In this document: in pieces, positions 14,873-22,502 of the stretch
Numbering within the stretch: the first letter of the stretch is position 1
How the letters are laid out: every line of letters starts with the position of its first letter
From: JACQSR01 sp042577505
GTDB lineage: Archaea; Nanobdellota; Nanobdellia; Woesearchaeales; JACQSR01
NCBI GenBank assembly: GCA_042577505.1
Contig: JBHPEA010000021.1
Span: forward strand, 1-22,999
DNA: 22,999 bases
Direction of reading: 5' to 3'
Program-made: the position numbers and the translations under genes
The notes under the pieces: model-generated
The model's database searches: none
The model's input: the letters and a program-made list of their open reading frames with translations, nothing else
Told to the model about the DNA's origin: nothing

Positions 14873-17239
14873 TTATGGTTCGAATACCCAAGTTGTCTGT
14901 TGGTCTGCCTTTACCCAAAAGGCTGCTCCATCAAACATTCCCCAGATTCTGTTATCTTCACTATACCAACCATCTTCGCCATAGTTGGTTGACATGCTAA
15001 ATGTTCCATCATGGTAAGGAGATTTCATTGAAACTTCTGATATGTTAGCGAAGAATTCAGGATAATGTTCAAACGCTTTATTCTCTAAGGAAGGCCAACC
15101 TACAAAGTTCATACCCTCATCTAATGTAATTTCATAAGTGTCAGATATCAATGTACCAACTATTTCAATAGAGGTTACTTCTTCAACATTGAAGAAATAC
15201 CCTACACCAGGTATCATTTCATCTATACCATTGTTAATCCAATTATCATCTTCATTTAAGTCAAAAATAGCTTTTATGAATCCGCTTCCAGTCCATTCAT
15301 AAACTTCACTTATTGGAGAATATATTTCGTCGTGGTGAAGGACAGCATTTAGACTTCTGTCGAATGGTTCAATTGGTACTGAAAATGAGTTATAACCTTC
15401 AGGAAGTACTTTACTGTACTTAACAACAATATTTGAATTGTTTTCTTCATTTCCTACTTCATCATATGCTCTGACAATATAGTATAGAATCCGGTACATA
15501 TCAGAATCTACATCGTGGAATGTTGTATCATTTACAGTAGCATTTGGATTTTGGAAGTTAAACTCGTCCAAATCACCAGCTTTATAGATTCTATATCCTG
15601 CAACGTCATCACTAATTGACGCATCCCATTTTAGAATTACCTTCTCATCTGAATTGTTAATCTCTGCTCTGAAATTAGTTGGAGCTTCAGGTGGGTAAAT
15701 ATCATCACTTGGAGCTGTTGTGAAGTTTTGTGTTTCTGATATACTACAGTAGTTGTCTTCATTACAAGATTCAATTTGGAAAAAGTATATTGTGTTGTAT
15801 GTTAGACCATTAATGATTTGGTCGAAATGTGTTGCAAAGTTTGTATTTGATAATGTGCTTCCAAATTGATCGGTTAGACCATACTGTATAGTCATATTTG
15901 CTTCATCGTCAGTATCGTAACTTACCTTCGCTGAGCTAGGAGCTATTTCAGAAACAACAATATTACTGATTACAGGTGGTGTTGTGTCAAAAATTTTTTC
16001 AGTTGTGAAATCATAAGGTCCGTATGTTTCACAGGTTCCTGAAGGATTACAAACAGTAATGTTATAGTAATACTGTGTTTCATCATTTAATCCGCCAATG
16101 TTAATAACATGGGTTTGACCGAAGTTGTTATCATTAAATAGGGTTCCTAAGGATGTTGTTTCACCATAATTTATTGTTACATCGCTTAAATCGTCTGTTG
16201 TAAATGTAATTTCAACAGATTCTGTATCGGGAGTTGAAACTAAGTCACTTATTACTGGAGGAGTTAAATCAGGTTCTCCTAAAGTTGTGAAGGTGTCTAA
16301 GTCAGATGTTGTACAATAATTTGCTTCATTGCATACAGTTACTCTAAATTCATAAGTTGTTTCTGTAAGCAATCCAATTATTGGGAAAGAGTGTGTTTCT
16401 GAGAAATTTGTATCATATAATGTTAATACAGGGAAACCCTCTCTTGTAATTGTAAGTGTTGCGTTGGTTGGATCATCTGTTTCTGCATTTACTCTTGCAC
16501 TGTTGGTGGTTATTTCAGTAACAGTGATATTATTAATAACAGGAGATGTTGTGTCTGATGTTAACCAGATTATAGAGTTTTTGAAGAGTAGTTCAGCATC
16601 ATCGGTCCAATAATCAGAATGAACAGCTCCGAAGAAAACTGCTTTGTTTGTTGCAATAAAACTATCTCTTAAATGGTCTCCAGGTTCAATTGTTCCAATT
16701 ACAGCGTCATGTTCAGATATAATTGTTGAAATAATTGTATCAATATCTGATGGGTGTTCATTTCTTTTAAGATACCATAGAGGAATACCAATTGGTGGAA
16801 AATCAAAGCAACATTGAGTATATATTTGTATAAAATTTGGTAATTGTGGAATACCTGCTGTAATTAGGTGGTTGTTATTGGTATTTATTGCTTCAGGTGG
16901 ATTTACATTAACAAATTGTGTTACTTGGTTAGCCCAATGCCAGATTTCTATGTTTTCATCATATGAATTTGCAACGATTGTTGGGTAATCGTTAACTGGA
17001 ATTTCATCTGCATTATCAAATTGATCATCTCCAACTAAAAGAAAATCAAATTGTGAGAGATCGTATGAACCGATGTGGTCTGCGTCTATTGTTGTTACAG
17101 TTATATTCATATCACTCATTGCGTTTAAGTAACCAACTTCTGCATTACCAGTGTTTCTAAGAATATAACCTGCTTCAAGTCCATAAACTGGCAAAATACA
17201 TAATAGGGCTACAACAATTAATATTCCAAGTTTGTTCAT
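14873..17239 (-). CDS. Secreted protein with GATase-like domain and fibronectin III repeats
   Basis: 788 residues. Signal peptide 1-20. Residues 22-228 look like a class I glutamine-amidotransferase/ThuA-like fold: FDFLLVGDDQF (64-74), NNHLITAGI (122-130), then AVFFGAVHSDYWTDDAELLFKNSIIWL, a pattern typical of extracellular versions; I see no catalytic Cys-His-Glu set, so a structural or binding role is likelier. Fibronectin III-like domains follow at about 232-320, 327-413 and 420-508, each with a Cys pair five residues apart (303/309, 397/403, 492/498), probably a disulfide-closed turn. A fourth without cysteines lies at 516-610. The C-terminal ~175 residues contain an EGMNFVGWPSL motif seen at the ends of many secreted archaeal and bacterial proteins. 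The start overlaps the previous stop (ATGA). There is no membrane anchor. Confidence 0.82.
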   Translation of the reverse strand: MNKLGILIVVALLCILPVYGLEAGYILRNTGNAEVGYLNAMSDMNITVTTIDADHIGSYDLSQFDFLLVGDDQFDNADEIPVNDYPTIVANSYDENIEIWHWANQVTQFVNVNPPEAINTNNNHLITAGIPQLPNFIQIYTQCCFDFPPIGIPLWYLKRNEHPSDIDTIISTIISEHDAVIGTIEPGDHLRDSFIATNKAVFFGAVHSDYWTDDAELLFKNSIIWLTSDTTSPVINNITVTEITTNSARVNAETDDPTNATLTITREGFPVLTLYDTNFSETHSFPIIGLLTETTYEFRVTVCNEANYCTTSDLDTFTTLGEPDLTPPVISDLVSTPDTESVEITFTTDDLSDVTINYGETTSLGTLFNDNNFGQTHVINIGGLNDETQYYYNITVCNPSGTCETYGPYDFTTEKIFDTTPPVISNIVVSEIAPSSAKVSYDTDDEANMTIQYGLTDQFGSTLSNTNFATHFDQIINGLTYNTIYFFQIESCNEDNYCSISETQNFTTAPSDDIYPPEAPTNFRAEINNSDEKVILKWDASISDDVAGYRIYKAGDLDEFNFQNPNATVNDTTFHDVDSDMYRILYYIVRAYDEVGNEENNSNIVVKYSKVLPEGYNSFSVPIEPFDRSLNAVLHHDEIYSPISEVYEWTGSGFIKAIFDLNEDDNWINNGIDEMIPGVGYFFNVEEVTSIEIVGTLISDTYEITLDEGMNFVGWPSLENKAFEHYPEFFANISEVSMKSPYHDGTFSMSTNYGEDGWYSEDNRIWGMFDGAAFWVKADQQTTWVFEP

Positions 17240-17769
17240 TTTCGTTTTCCTACTAGAGCATATATTCCAATGCCTACCATTACTATTGCCAGAACTACAA
17301 TGATACCGATTGCAACGCTTCTGTCGTTTTCTTCGGTATTTTCTTGTTGAGTGGTATTTGTTTGATCATCTACCGCTTTACCTTTTTCTACTGCGAAGAT
17401 ATCAAATGTACCCTCTAGCCCAACTCCGATGTCCCCCGTAGTTGGAGTGAACCTTACCAATAGACTTCCGTTATATGTTCCAGGTTCACTTATTACGAAA
17501 TTGTATCTCGCATCTTTTTCTTCACCTGGTTCTAATATGAAGTCATTATCGATTATTTCTGTGATGTTTTCTAATCCCTTTGCGGGTTCAATATTTACTT
17601 TAATGCTAACATTTTCGTCGTTGATTGGTGTAATTATTCTTTCAACGACTGAAGTTTCGCCAGGAGTTACTTCAACTGTTACTGTTGCAACCGAGCTCCC
17701 CAAACGAGCAGAAAAAACAGCTGGTAGTAATAATAATGCTATGCCTAAGACTAATAATATTTTTTTCAA
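17236..17769 (-). CDS. Small surface protein with a C-terminal membrane anchor, first gene of the four-gene operon
   Basis: I place the start at the TTG at 17769 (about 177 residues). The GTG at 17778 is part of a GGGGTG ribosome binding site, and TTG gives MKKILLVLGIALLLLPAVFSA, a standard signal peptide; a start at 17778 would add only MNRL. Residues ~21-130 are a beta-rich domain (VTVEVTPGETSVVERIITP, EPGEEKDARYNFVISEPGTYNGSLLVRF) like the Ig-like domains in other exported archaeal proteins. A polar linker rich in Q, N, T and E (about 133-150) leads to one hydrophobic helix (VAIGIIVVLAIVMVGIGIYALVG) and a KRK stop-transfer end. It is the only operon product with a membrane segment, so it may anchor the three larger secreted proteins. 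I do not recognise the family. Confidence 0.78.
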   Translation of the reverse strand: MKKILLVLGIALLLLPAVFSARLGSSVATVTVEVTPGETSVVERIITPINDENVSIKVNIEPAKGLENITEIIDNDFILEPGEEKDARYNFVISEPGTYNGSLLVRFTPTTGDIGVGLEGTFDIFAVEKGKAVDDQTNTTQQENTEENDRSVAIGIIVVLAIVMVGIGIYALVGKRK

Positions 17770-17863
17770 TCTATTCACCCCGCGATTTTTTGGTAGTTAT
17801 TCACTTTGTGGTAATTGTAGTCAATCACTACTCTTAACTAACAAAACAAGAAATGATATTTTC

Positions 17864-17874
17864 TATAAAAGCAT
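17864..17874 (-). promoter_or_regulatory. Candidate TATA box of the four-gene surface operon
   Basis: GCTTTTATAG on the minus strand. With a start site about 25 nt downstream, it would give a leader of about 70 nt ending in the GGGGTG ribosome binding site. A competing box lies about 30 bp further upstream. Confidence 0.3.
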
Positions 17875-17949
17875 TGTTGTACTCAAATCGAGAAATTCTT
17901 TTAAAGGAAACGTGTCACCACGGAGGATAACAAATTTTTTCATTTTTTG

Positions 17950-18001
17950 TTGTTACTCATAGTGACATTGTGTATTTTTCGTATCTTATGTTGAGTAACA
18001 A
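17950..18001. repeat. Inverted repeat, 10-bp arms
   Basis: TTGTTACTCA (17950-17959) and TGAGTAACAA (17992-18001) are exact reverse complements separated by 32 nt. A third, inexact copy (TATGAGACAAC) lies at 18043-18053. Confidence 0.45.
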
Positions 18002-18103
18002 TTATATCGTCGATAAAATTTAGTTATATATTTCGTCTCCACTATGAGACAACGTGTTATTTTTAAATAGTTTAATTTAATATTGTAATGTAATATATAT
18101 AAT

Positions 18104-18120
18104 ATAAAAAAGAAAAAAAT
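18104..18120 (-). terminator. T-rich terminator after the 752-residue protein gene
   Basis: On the transcribed strand an ATTTTTTTCTTTTTTATA tract begins 18 nt after the stop codon, matching the tract after the giant gene. Confidence 0.5.
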
Positions 18121-18137
18121 TTCGAGTTATTTTGTCC

Positions 18138-20396
18138 TTAATTGACTACGAAATTCGTTGTTTGAGTAACACTATTTCCTGCAAAATCAATAATACTTAT
18201 TGAAACTGCGTGAGACCCACTACTGAAAGATTTTGTTTTTGAAACACTGTCACAGCCACCACATAAATTTGAAGGTCTTCCACCGTTGTCAGTTATTTGA
18301 ATGTATTTAACCTCTTCATTTACTTCAATATCAAATGGAACATACCTATCGTAAGTAGTTCCTGAGGGTTCATTGATTGTGGCAACTGGTACAACTGTAT
18401 CAACTTCAACCTCATCATTAACTTTACTTGAAGCTAAATTTCCAAGTATGTCACCAATAACAACATAGTAGTCAATTAGCTCTCCATGATATGATGCTAA
18501 GTTACCTTCAATATTGCAAAGTTTATTTGTTCCTGAGTTACAAGCTTCCGTTACTGGAATTTGAGTAAAATCTTCTTCAGAACTTCTTTTTACATATAAT
18601 TTGATGTTTTCAAAGTTTAGTTCTGTGTATTTTACTTGGATAACTCCGTTTGTGTAATCTCTTGGGTTGATTGAGCTGACCTTAGGCATCCTTGTGTCTA
18701 CATATATAACAACAGATGTTTCATCAGTATTACCTGCTTTATCAGTAGCCACAAATCTAAGATCATGTTTACCATCTTTGAATCTAAGGTTTTTACTGTA
18801 TTCAGAACATTTTCTACAAAGACGTTTTGCTTTTCCATCATTGTCATACATTTCAAGGCTTTCAACCTCTGCGTCTAGGTCAATATCAACTAATGTGCTT
18901 GATACATTGAAAATTTTGCCAGATTCAGGCTTGTTTAAGTCTAATACAGGATCAACAGTATCAATTGTGGTGTTCACATTTCTTCTTTGTTTTCCAGAAT
19001 TGATGCTATCTTCTGCTTCGAAGTAGTATTCGATCATATCTCCATTGTAATTATCCATGTTTAAGGTAATGTTACATTTTTGTTTTTTACCTGAAGGACA
19101 TCCTGATAATGCTTGTTTGTTAAATTCACTTTCTCCAGGTCCTCTGTAGTATAGGAACATGTCATAAAGGTCATCTTCATCATACTCTACAGAGAAAAAA
19201 CCATACGAATGAGACTTGTCTTTTGGTTCAGTCTTTTTAATTTTAGGTTCTTTGCTATCGATTTTGAAGTCAACACTTTGGATGTATTCTTCTCCACCCT
19301 CATCTATAACCTTAACCATAATGTTATTTTCTCCATCTCTGTAACTAACAGATTTCTCAATTTCGTTACAATCATCACATACCCTTATCCATCTATCTCC
19401 ACCATCATCAGAGTATAAGATTTCAGAAGCCATAAAGTATGCTAAAACTCTCAATTCTATTTTTCTATCAGGATATGAAACGCCTTCATGCGGACTTAAA
19501 ATGTTGAAAGGTTCGTTTGCTAATTGAGTGTTAATTGATATTTCGTATATATCAGAATCTGTTGAGGTTGTTGCATCTGAAAGTTCAAAGTAATATTCAA
19601 GGACATCGTTCTCATTATAATTAGTTAATCCGATTACTTGAGTACATGTTTTTTCCTCACCTGATTCGCAACTAAAAGAATGTGGTGTAAATGAGGTTGT
19701 TCCTTTCTTTCTTATGAATAATTTTGTACCTTGAAGATTATTCTCGGTGTATGTAACAACAAACTCTGTTCCTGATCTTCTTACAAACCCACCATTATAA
19801 GGTTTTGAAGAGAAAATTACTGGTTGTTTTGTGTCAATTGTAAAATCAATCGTTTTTTCTGCTTGATTGTTTGATAAATCAGCAGCGGTGATGGTTAATT
19901 CGTAAATACCATCTCTAAGACTTCTTAATAAGTATGAGTTTCCTTGACAATTGTAACATAAGGTTCTTAGAGGTTGACCGGTTGTCATTCTTTTTAGGAA
20001 GCTTACCATCTCATCAGTTGAAGCATTGATTAAGACTGCGTCATCATTAATTACCTCTCCGTCCTGAGGCGAGTGGATTGTGATTTCTGGAGGTACTGAG
20101 TCAAAAGGATTGCTTGCAGAACATGAGCAAGGAGGTTGTGCGCTTCCACTCCAGCAATCATGGTATGTATATCTACTTACACAGATCTTACAGCATGTGC
20201 TTTTACAGGCCCCTTGGCTTGTGAATGCAGGGTTATCTGTTGGAACGACTCCCCAATAGTCTCCTTGACTTTGTTCACCCAAACTTGTACATTCCCAATA
20301 ATCTGTCCTTACGTAACCGTGCACAATAGAAAAACTTAGCAGAATTACTAACAATAGTCCAATTATCTTCATTTTAGTATATTTTGTTCTGGTCAT
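18138..20396 (-). CDS. Secreted Ig-like repeat protein with periodic CxxC and CxSGxxxxC motifs
   Basis: 752 residues from the ATG at 20396, kept because AGAGGT lies 7 nt upstream; the internal ATG at 20372 lacks such a site. Signal peptide MTRTKYTKMKIIGLLLVILLSFSIVHG (cleavage near 27). Residues 28-95 are a Cys-rich head with about ten cysteines (CKSTCCKIC, PCSCS). From 100 on, two beta-domain types alternate. Type 1 ends in LC-x2-C then F.DG.h.l...a.D.aGN, with CxxC at 147/150, 340/343, 527/530 and 712/715 (periods 193, 187, 185). Type 2 has kLY...rkxg..xF...., C-x-SG-x4-C at 243/251, 433/441 and 619/627, then LxxYnGdxIeYYFe..D. The order is 1-2-1-2-1-2-1. No membrane anchor is present. The protein is probably surface-associated and disulfide-stabilised; I do not recognise a named family. 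Confidence 0.82.
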   Translation of the reverse strand: MTRTKYTKMKIIGLLLVILLSFSIVHGYVRTDYWECTSLGEQSQGDYWGVVPTDNPAFTSQGACKSTCCKICVSRYTYHDCWSGSAQPPCSCSASNPFDSVPPEITIHSPQDGEVINDDAVLINASTDEMVSFLKRMTTGQPLRTLCYNCQGNSYLLRSLRDGIYELTITAADLSNNQAEKTIDFTIDTKQPVIFSSKPYNGGFVRRSGTEFVVTYTENNLQGTKLFIRKKGTTSFTPHSFSCESGEEKTCTQVIGLTNYNENDVLEYYFELSDATTSTDSDIYEISINTQLANEPFNILSPHEGVSYPDRKIELRVLAYFMASEILYSDDGGDRWIRVCDDCNEIEKSVSYRDGENNIMVKVIDEGGEEYIQSVDFKIDSKEPKIKKTEPKDKSHSYGFFSVEYDEDDLYDMFLYYRGPGESEFNKQALSGCPSGKKQKCNITLNMDNYNGDMIEYYFEAEDSINSGKQRRNVNTTIDTVDPVLDLNKPESGKIFNVSSTLVDIDLDAEVESLEMYDNDGKAKRLCRKCSEYSKNLRFKDGKHDLRFVATDKAGNTDETSVVIYVDTRMPKVSSINPRDYTNGVIQVKYTELNFENIKLYVKRSSEEDFTQIPVTEACNSGTNKLCNIEGNLASYHGELIDYYVVIGDILGNLASSKVNDEVEVDTVVPVATINEPSGTTYDRYVPFDIEVNEEVKYIQITDNGGRPSNLCGGCDSVSKTKSFSSGSHAVSISIIDFAGNSVTQTTNFVVN

Positions 20397-20518
20397 GTTA
20401 ATTACCTCTTTGTCTTTTCCCCAATTGCCAGAACTATCCCCTGATGATGGTAAGGTTGAATCCTTTAAAATAATTATTGGGAACCAAAATTTATTATGGA
20501 CTACAATAAATATTGATT

Positions 20519-20534
20519 GACACTAAGTGGAGAC
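20519..20534. repeat. Imperfect 16-bp palindrome resembling the one at 18035-18050
   Basis: On the minus strand GTCTCCACTTAGTGTC; the element at 18035 (+) is GTCTCCACTATGAGAC. They share the first nine bases and 13 of 16 overall. Each lies downstream of one minus-strand gene and upstream of the next. Confidence 0.35.
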
Positions 20535-20541
20535 AAATTGA

Positions 20542-21081
20542 TTATTTGAATGTAAATCTTGAAACATCCATATCTTTAATCTCAAAAGTCTCTCCACGAA
20601 CAATTGCCTTACCCTCTTTTACCTCAATAAACACCATCTCTTCCCCTTTGACTTTGATTGGTGGTTCTCTATTCACCCACCCATATCTATAACCATTTTC
20701 GTTCGAAATTATTGATCTTATACCCCGTTGTGATATTTTATAGGATACTTTTGCTACACCATTGATTGTTAGTTGGTTTTCTGTTAACGAGCATTCTGCA
20801 TTTTTTAACCGCATCTTCAATCTAGCGTTTGTGTTATTTCCGCCTGTACCTTTAAGGAATAGGTACATTGGACCCTTGCAGTAACCCAAGTCGTTTTGTC
20901 TAACATTAATATTTAATTTTGTTTTTTGGATTTGTAAATCGTCACGATTAGTTAAATAAGTCCAGTTTCCATCTTTTGCTTTTATTTTTGCTTTGCCAAC
21001 GATCTCAGCACTAACTGTAGTTAAACAAACTATTGCAAATAATACAAGCAAGCCTATAAACACCTTTTTAATGAAAAACAC
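20542..21081 (-). CDS. Small secreted protein of unknown family
   Basis: Up to 179 residues. The only standard start ahead of the signal peptide is a GTG at 21081, but this GTG is the end of GGGGGTG, a strong ribosome binding site. The expected start position, 6 nt further on, holds ATT (21072), which would give MKKVFIGLLVLFAIVCLTTVSA, a normal signal peptide. Initiation at ATT is possible but unusual, so I keep 21081 as the outer limit. The mature part is basic and beta-rich: KAKIKAKDGNWTYLTNRDDLQIQKTKLNINVRQ, two cysteines (GYCKGPMYLF and NAECSLTENQ) that could form one disulfide, then RYGWVNREPPIKVKGEEMVFIEVKEGKAIVRGETFEIKDMDVSRF. No membrane anchor is present. It lies between two sets of larger surface proteins and has its own upstream TATA-like boxes. 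Function unknown. Confidence 0.7.
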   Translation of the reverse strand: MFFIKKVFIGLLVLFAIVCLTTVSAEIVGKAKIKAKDGNWTYLTNRDDLQIQKTKLNINVRQNDLGYCKGPMYLFLKGTGGNNTNARLKMRLKNAECSLTENQLTINGVAKVSYKISQRGIRSIISNENGYRYGWVNREPPIKVKGEEMVFIEVKEGKAIVRGETFEIKDMDVSRFTFK

Positions 21082-21150
21082 CCCCTGTCAGTAGAACTCT
21101 ATCACCAAAAGATGGTAATGCATATTTCCTTAATATACTTTTCCGAGAAA

Positions 21151-21160
21151 ATTTATAAAG
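21151..21160 (-). promoter_or_regulatory. TATA-like box upstream of the small secreted protein
   Basis: CTTTATAAAT on the minus strand, about 75 nt before the start region. A second candidate (AAGTATATTAAG, 21131-21142) is closer. Either would give a leader carrying the GGGGGTG site. Confidence 0.35.
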
Positions 21161-21253
21161 AGTGAAGATTGTCATTGTTGTGAACAAATTTTCTTACGTA
21201 ATGTTGTCCTTTTTCTCGACGGAAAAATGTAGAATAATGAAAGAAATCTTTAT

Positions 21254-21287
21254 GAAAAAAATAATAAAAAGAATAAAATAAAAAAAA
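21254..21287 (-). terminator. T-rich terminator after the tandem paralogue pair
   Basis: The transcribed strand runs T7-ATTTTATTC-T5-ATTATT-T7 immediately after the stop codon at 21288, an archaeal-style multi-T tract without a strong hairpin. Confidence 0.5.
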
Positions 21288-22481
21288 TTAAATTGCAGTT
21301 CCCCAAAAATAAATTTGACCTTCGGAAAAATCTCCATTGCAAGGTTCTGGCAATCTTAATCTAAATGTTATTGCAATTTCATCCCCTGGAGGAATAGCAC
21401 TACCACCAAAGTATTGAGCGGTTCCAAATTCAACTAAGTTTCTTGGAGTGTCAATTCCTGTTGCTCCAGTAATAATTGGAATTCTTCTTGACTTTGAGCC
21501 TGTTTCATAGGGAATCCCTACATAACCTTCATCATCGTCTCTAACCCAATCGTTTCCTGTATGGTAACCGCCATTTGTAGCATAATAGCATATGAAATCT
21601 ACTTCGTTCTCTACATTTAGACTACCATCACTATCGCAGGTACCTTGATCCCCTGGATTATAGGATAAAATTTCTCCTGTAAGCGGATCGATTCCTAGGA
21701 TTAGGTTACTTCCGCCAGTGTTTAATCTCAATCTGTTTGTTTCAGGACATTTTGCACCAGAAGGTTCCGGATCGTAGAAATCACTTCCAGAGATTGTCAT
21801 GTATAATAAAACCCCACTACCACTGTCTGCATCGTTTTCTATCAGTAAGGTATCAGAATATGCCAGAGTTCCAGGCCTTACAGTTCCAAAATCAATTTCC
21901 CCTGAGATTGATAATGCGATAACAGGATTAAGATACCAAAATTCATGTTCATCTAGTGTTGCGAGATTCCCATCGAGATCTTCAACTTCTGATGTTAGGA
22001 AATATTCACCATACATTGATGCTGGAGTCTCAACTGCAAATGCGCAGGAGTAAATCCTCATAGTGTTTGGATCAAATGTTGTAAGTCTTTCTTCTCCAAT
22101 AAATGCATTGAATGATTCCACGTCAGTATCACTTGTCATATCACAATTTGCTTCGATATCATTTCCTGGGCCTTGTGATGCGCCAATTGTAGTATATACA
22201 TCCCTAATTTTTTCTATTCCATTTTTATCCATGACTAGAACACGCCAAATGATTTGTTCTCCTTCGAATGCATAATTAGCAATTCTTTGTATTAGGATCG
22301 CTCCACCATTTGCAGGATTGTGCCTTACAACTCGGCTATCGTGATCAAGCCAAATTAATGGATCAAAATCTTCAACATCTATTATTATACCGACACCGCC
22401 ACCTGCTGTAGGTGTATTTGCAAAAACAAAAGAAGAAAGCAATAAAACTAGAAGTAATGTAATTAACACACTCTTTCTCAT
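21288..22481 (-). CDS. Secreted beta-rich surface protein, second copy of a tandem paralogue pair
   Basis: 397 residues. The ATG at 22481 follows GGGGGT at 6 nt. Signal peptide MRKSVLITLLLVLLLSSFVFA, then TAGGGVGIIIDVEDFDPLIWLDHDSRVV. The first half (to ~195) contains VEDLDGNLATLDEHEFWYLNP and reads as an Ig-like domain. The middle, GEIDFGTVRPGTLAYSDTLLIENDADSGSGVLLYM, is a typical 'fair-share' Ig-like strand pattern describing continuity of a beta layer. The last ~150 residues hold the block shared with the upstream neighbour: GAKCPETNRLRLNTGG, EVDFICYYATNGGYHTG, EGYVGIPYETG, PPGDEIAITFRLRLPEPCNGDF and the terminal GQIYFWGTA. Several cysteines could form disulfides. There is no membrane anchor. 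Similar proteins seem frequent in DPANN archaea, but I cannot name the family. It is co-transcribed with the upstream paralogue (21-bp gap). Confidence 0.8.
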   Translation of the reverse strand: MRKSVLITLLLVLLLSSFVFANTPTAGGGVGIIIDVEDFDPLIWLDHDSRVVRHNPANGGAILIQRIANYAFEGEQIIWRVLVMDKNGIEKIRDVYTTIGASQGPGNDIEANCDMTSDTDVESFNAFIGEERLTTFDPNTMRIYSCAFAVETPASMYGEYFLTSEVEDLDGNLATLDEHEFWYLNPVIALSISGEIDFGTVRPGTLAYSDTLLIENDADSGSGVLLYMTISGSDFYDPEPSGAKCPETNRLRLNTGGSNLILGIDPLTGEILSYNPGDQGTCDSDGSLNVENEVDFICYYATNGGYHTGNDWVRDDDEGYVGIPYETGSKSRRIPIITGATGIDTPRNLVEFGTAQYFGGSAIPPGDEIAITFRLRLPEPCNGDFSEGQIYFWGTAI

Positions 22482-22502
22482 ATAATAACCCCCGCTTTTT
22501 AA

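Larger units (their letters stand above)
17779..18137. other. 359-bp intergenic region: terminator, inverted repeats, probable promoter
   Basis: No convincing gene is present. From the right (transcription is leftward): a T-tract terminator at 18104-18120; an AT-rich stretch; the hairpin GTCTC-CACTAT-GAGAC (18035-18050); copies of a TGAG(TA)ACAA word at 17950-17964 (-), 17991-18002 (+) and 18040-18053 (+); then TATA-like boxes on the minus strand near 17894-17905 (TTTAAAAG) and 17864-17874 (GCTTTTATAG), either of which could serve the operon starting at 17769. A 26-codon frame (17943 to 17863) is not supported as a gene. Confidence 0.55.

Noticed and set aside
17236..17769. Cohesin domain in the anchored protein as partner for the dockerin-like module
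   Set aside because: The beta domain is too short and lacks recognisable cohesin features; calling it a cohesin would be guesswork.
17863..17943. 26-codon minus-strand frame (MKKFVILRGDTF...) in the intergenic region
   Set aside because: It has an ATG but no ribosome binding site or suitable TATA box, overlaps the candidate promoter and inverted repeats, and its product has no recognisable features.
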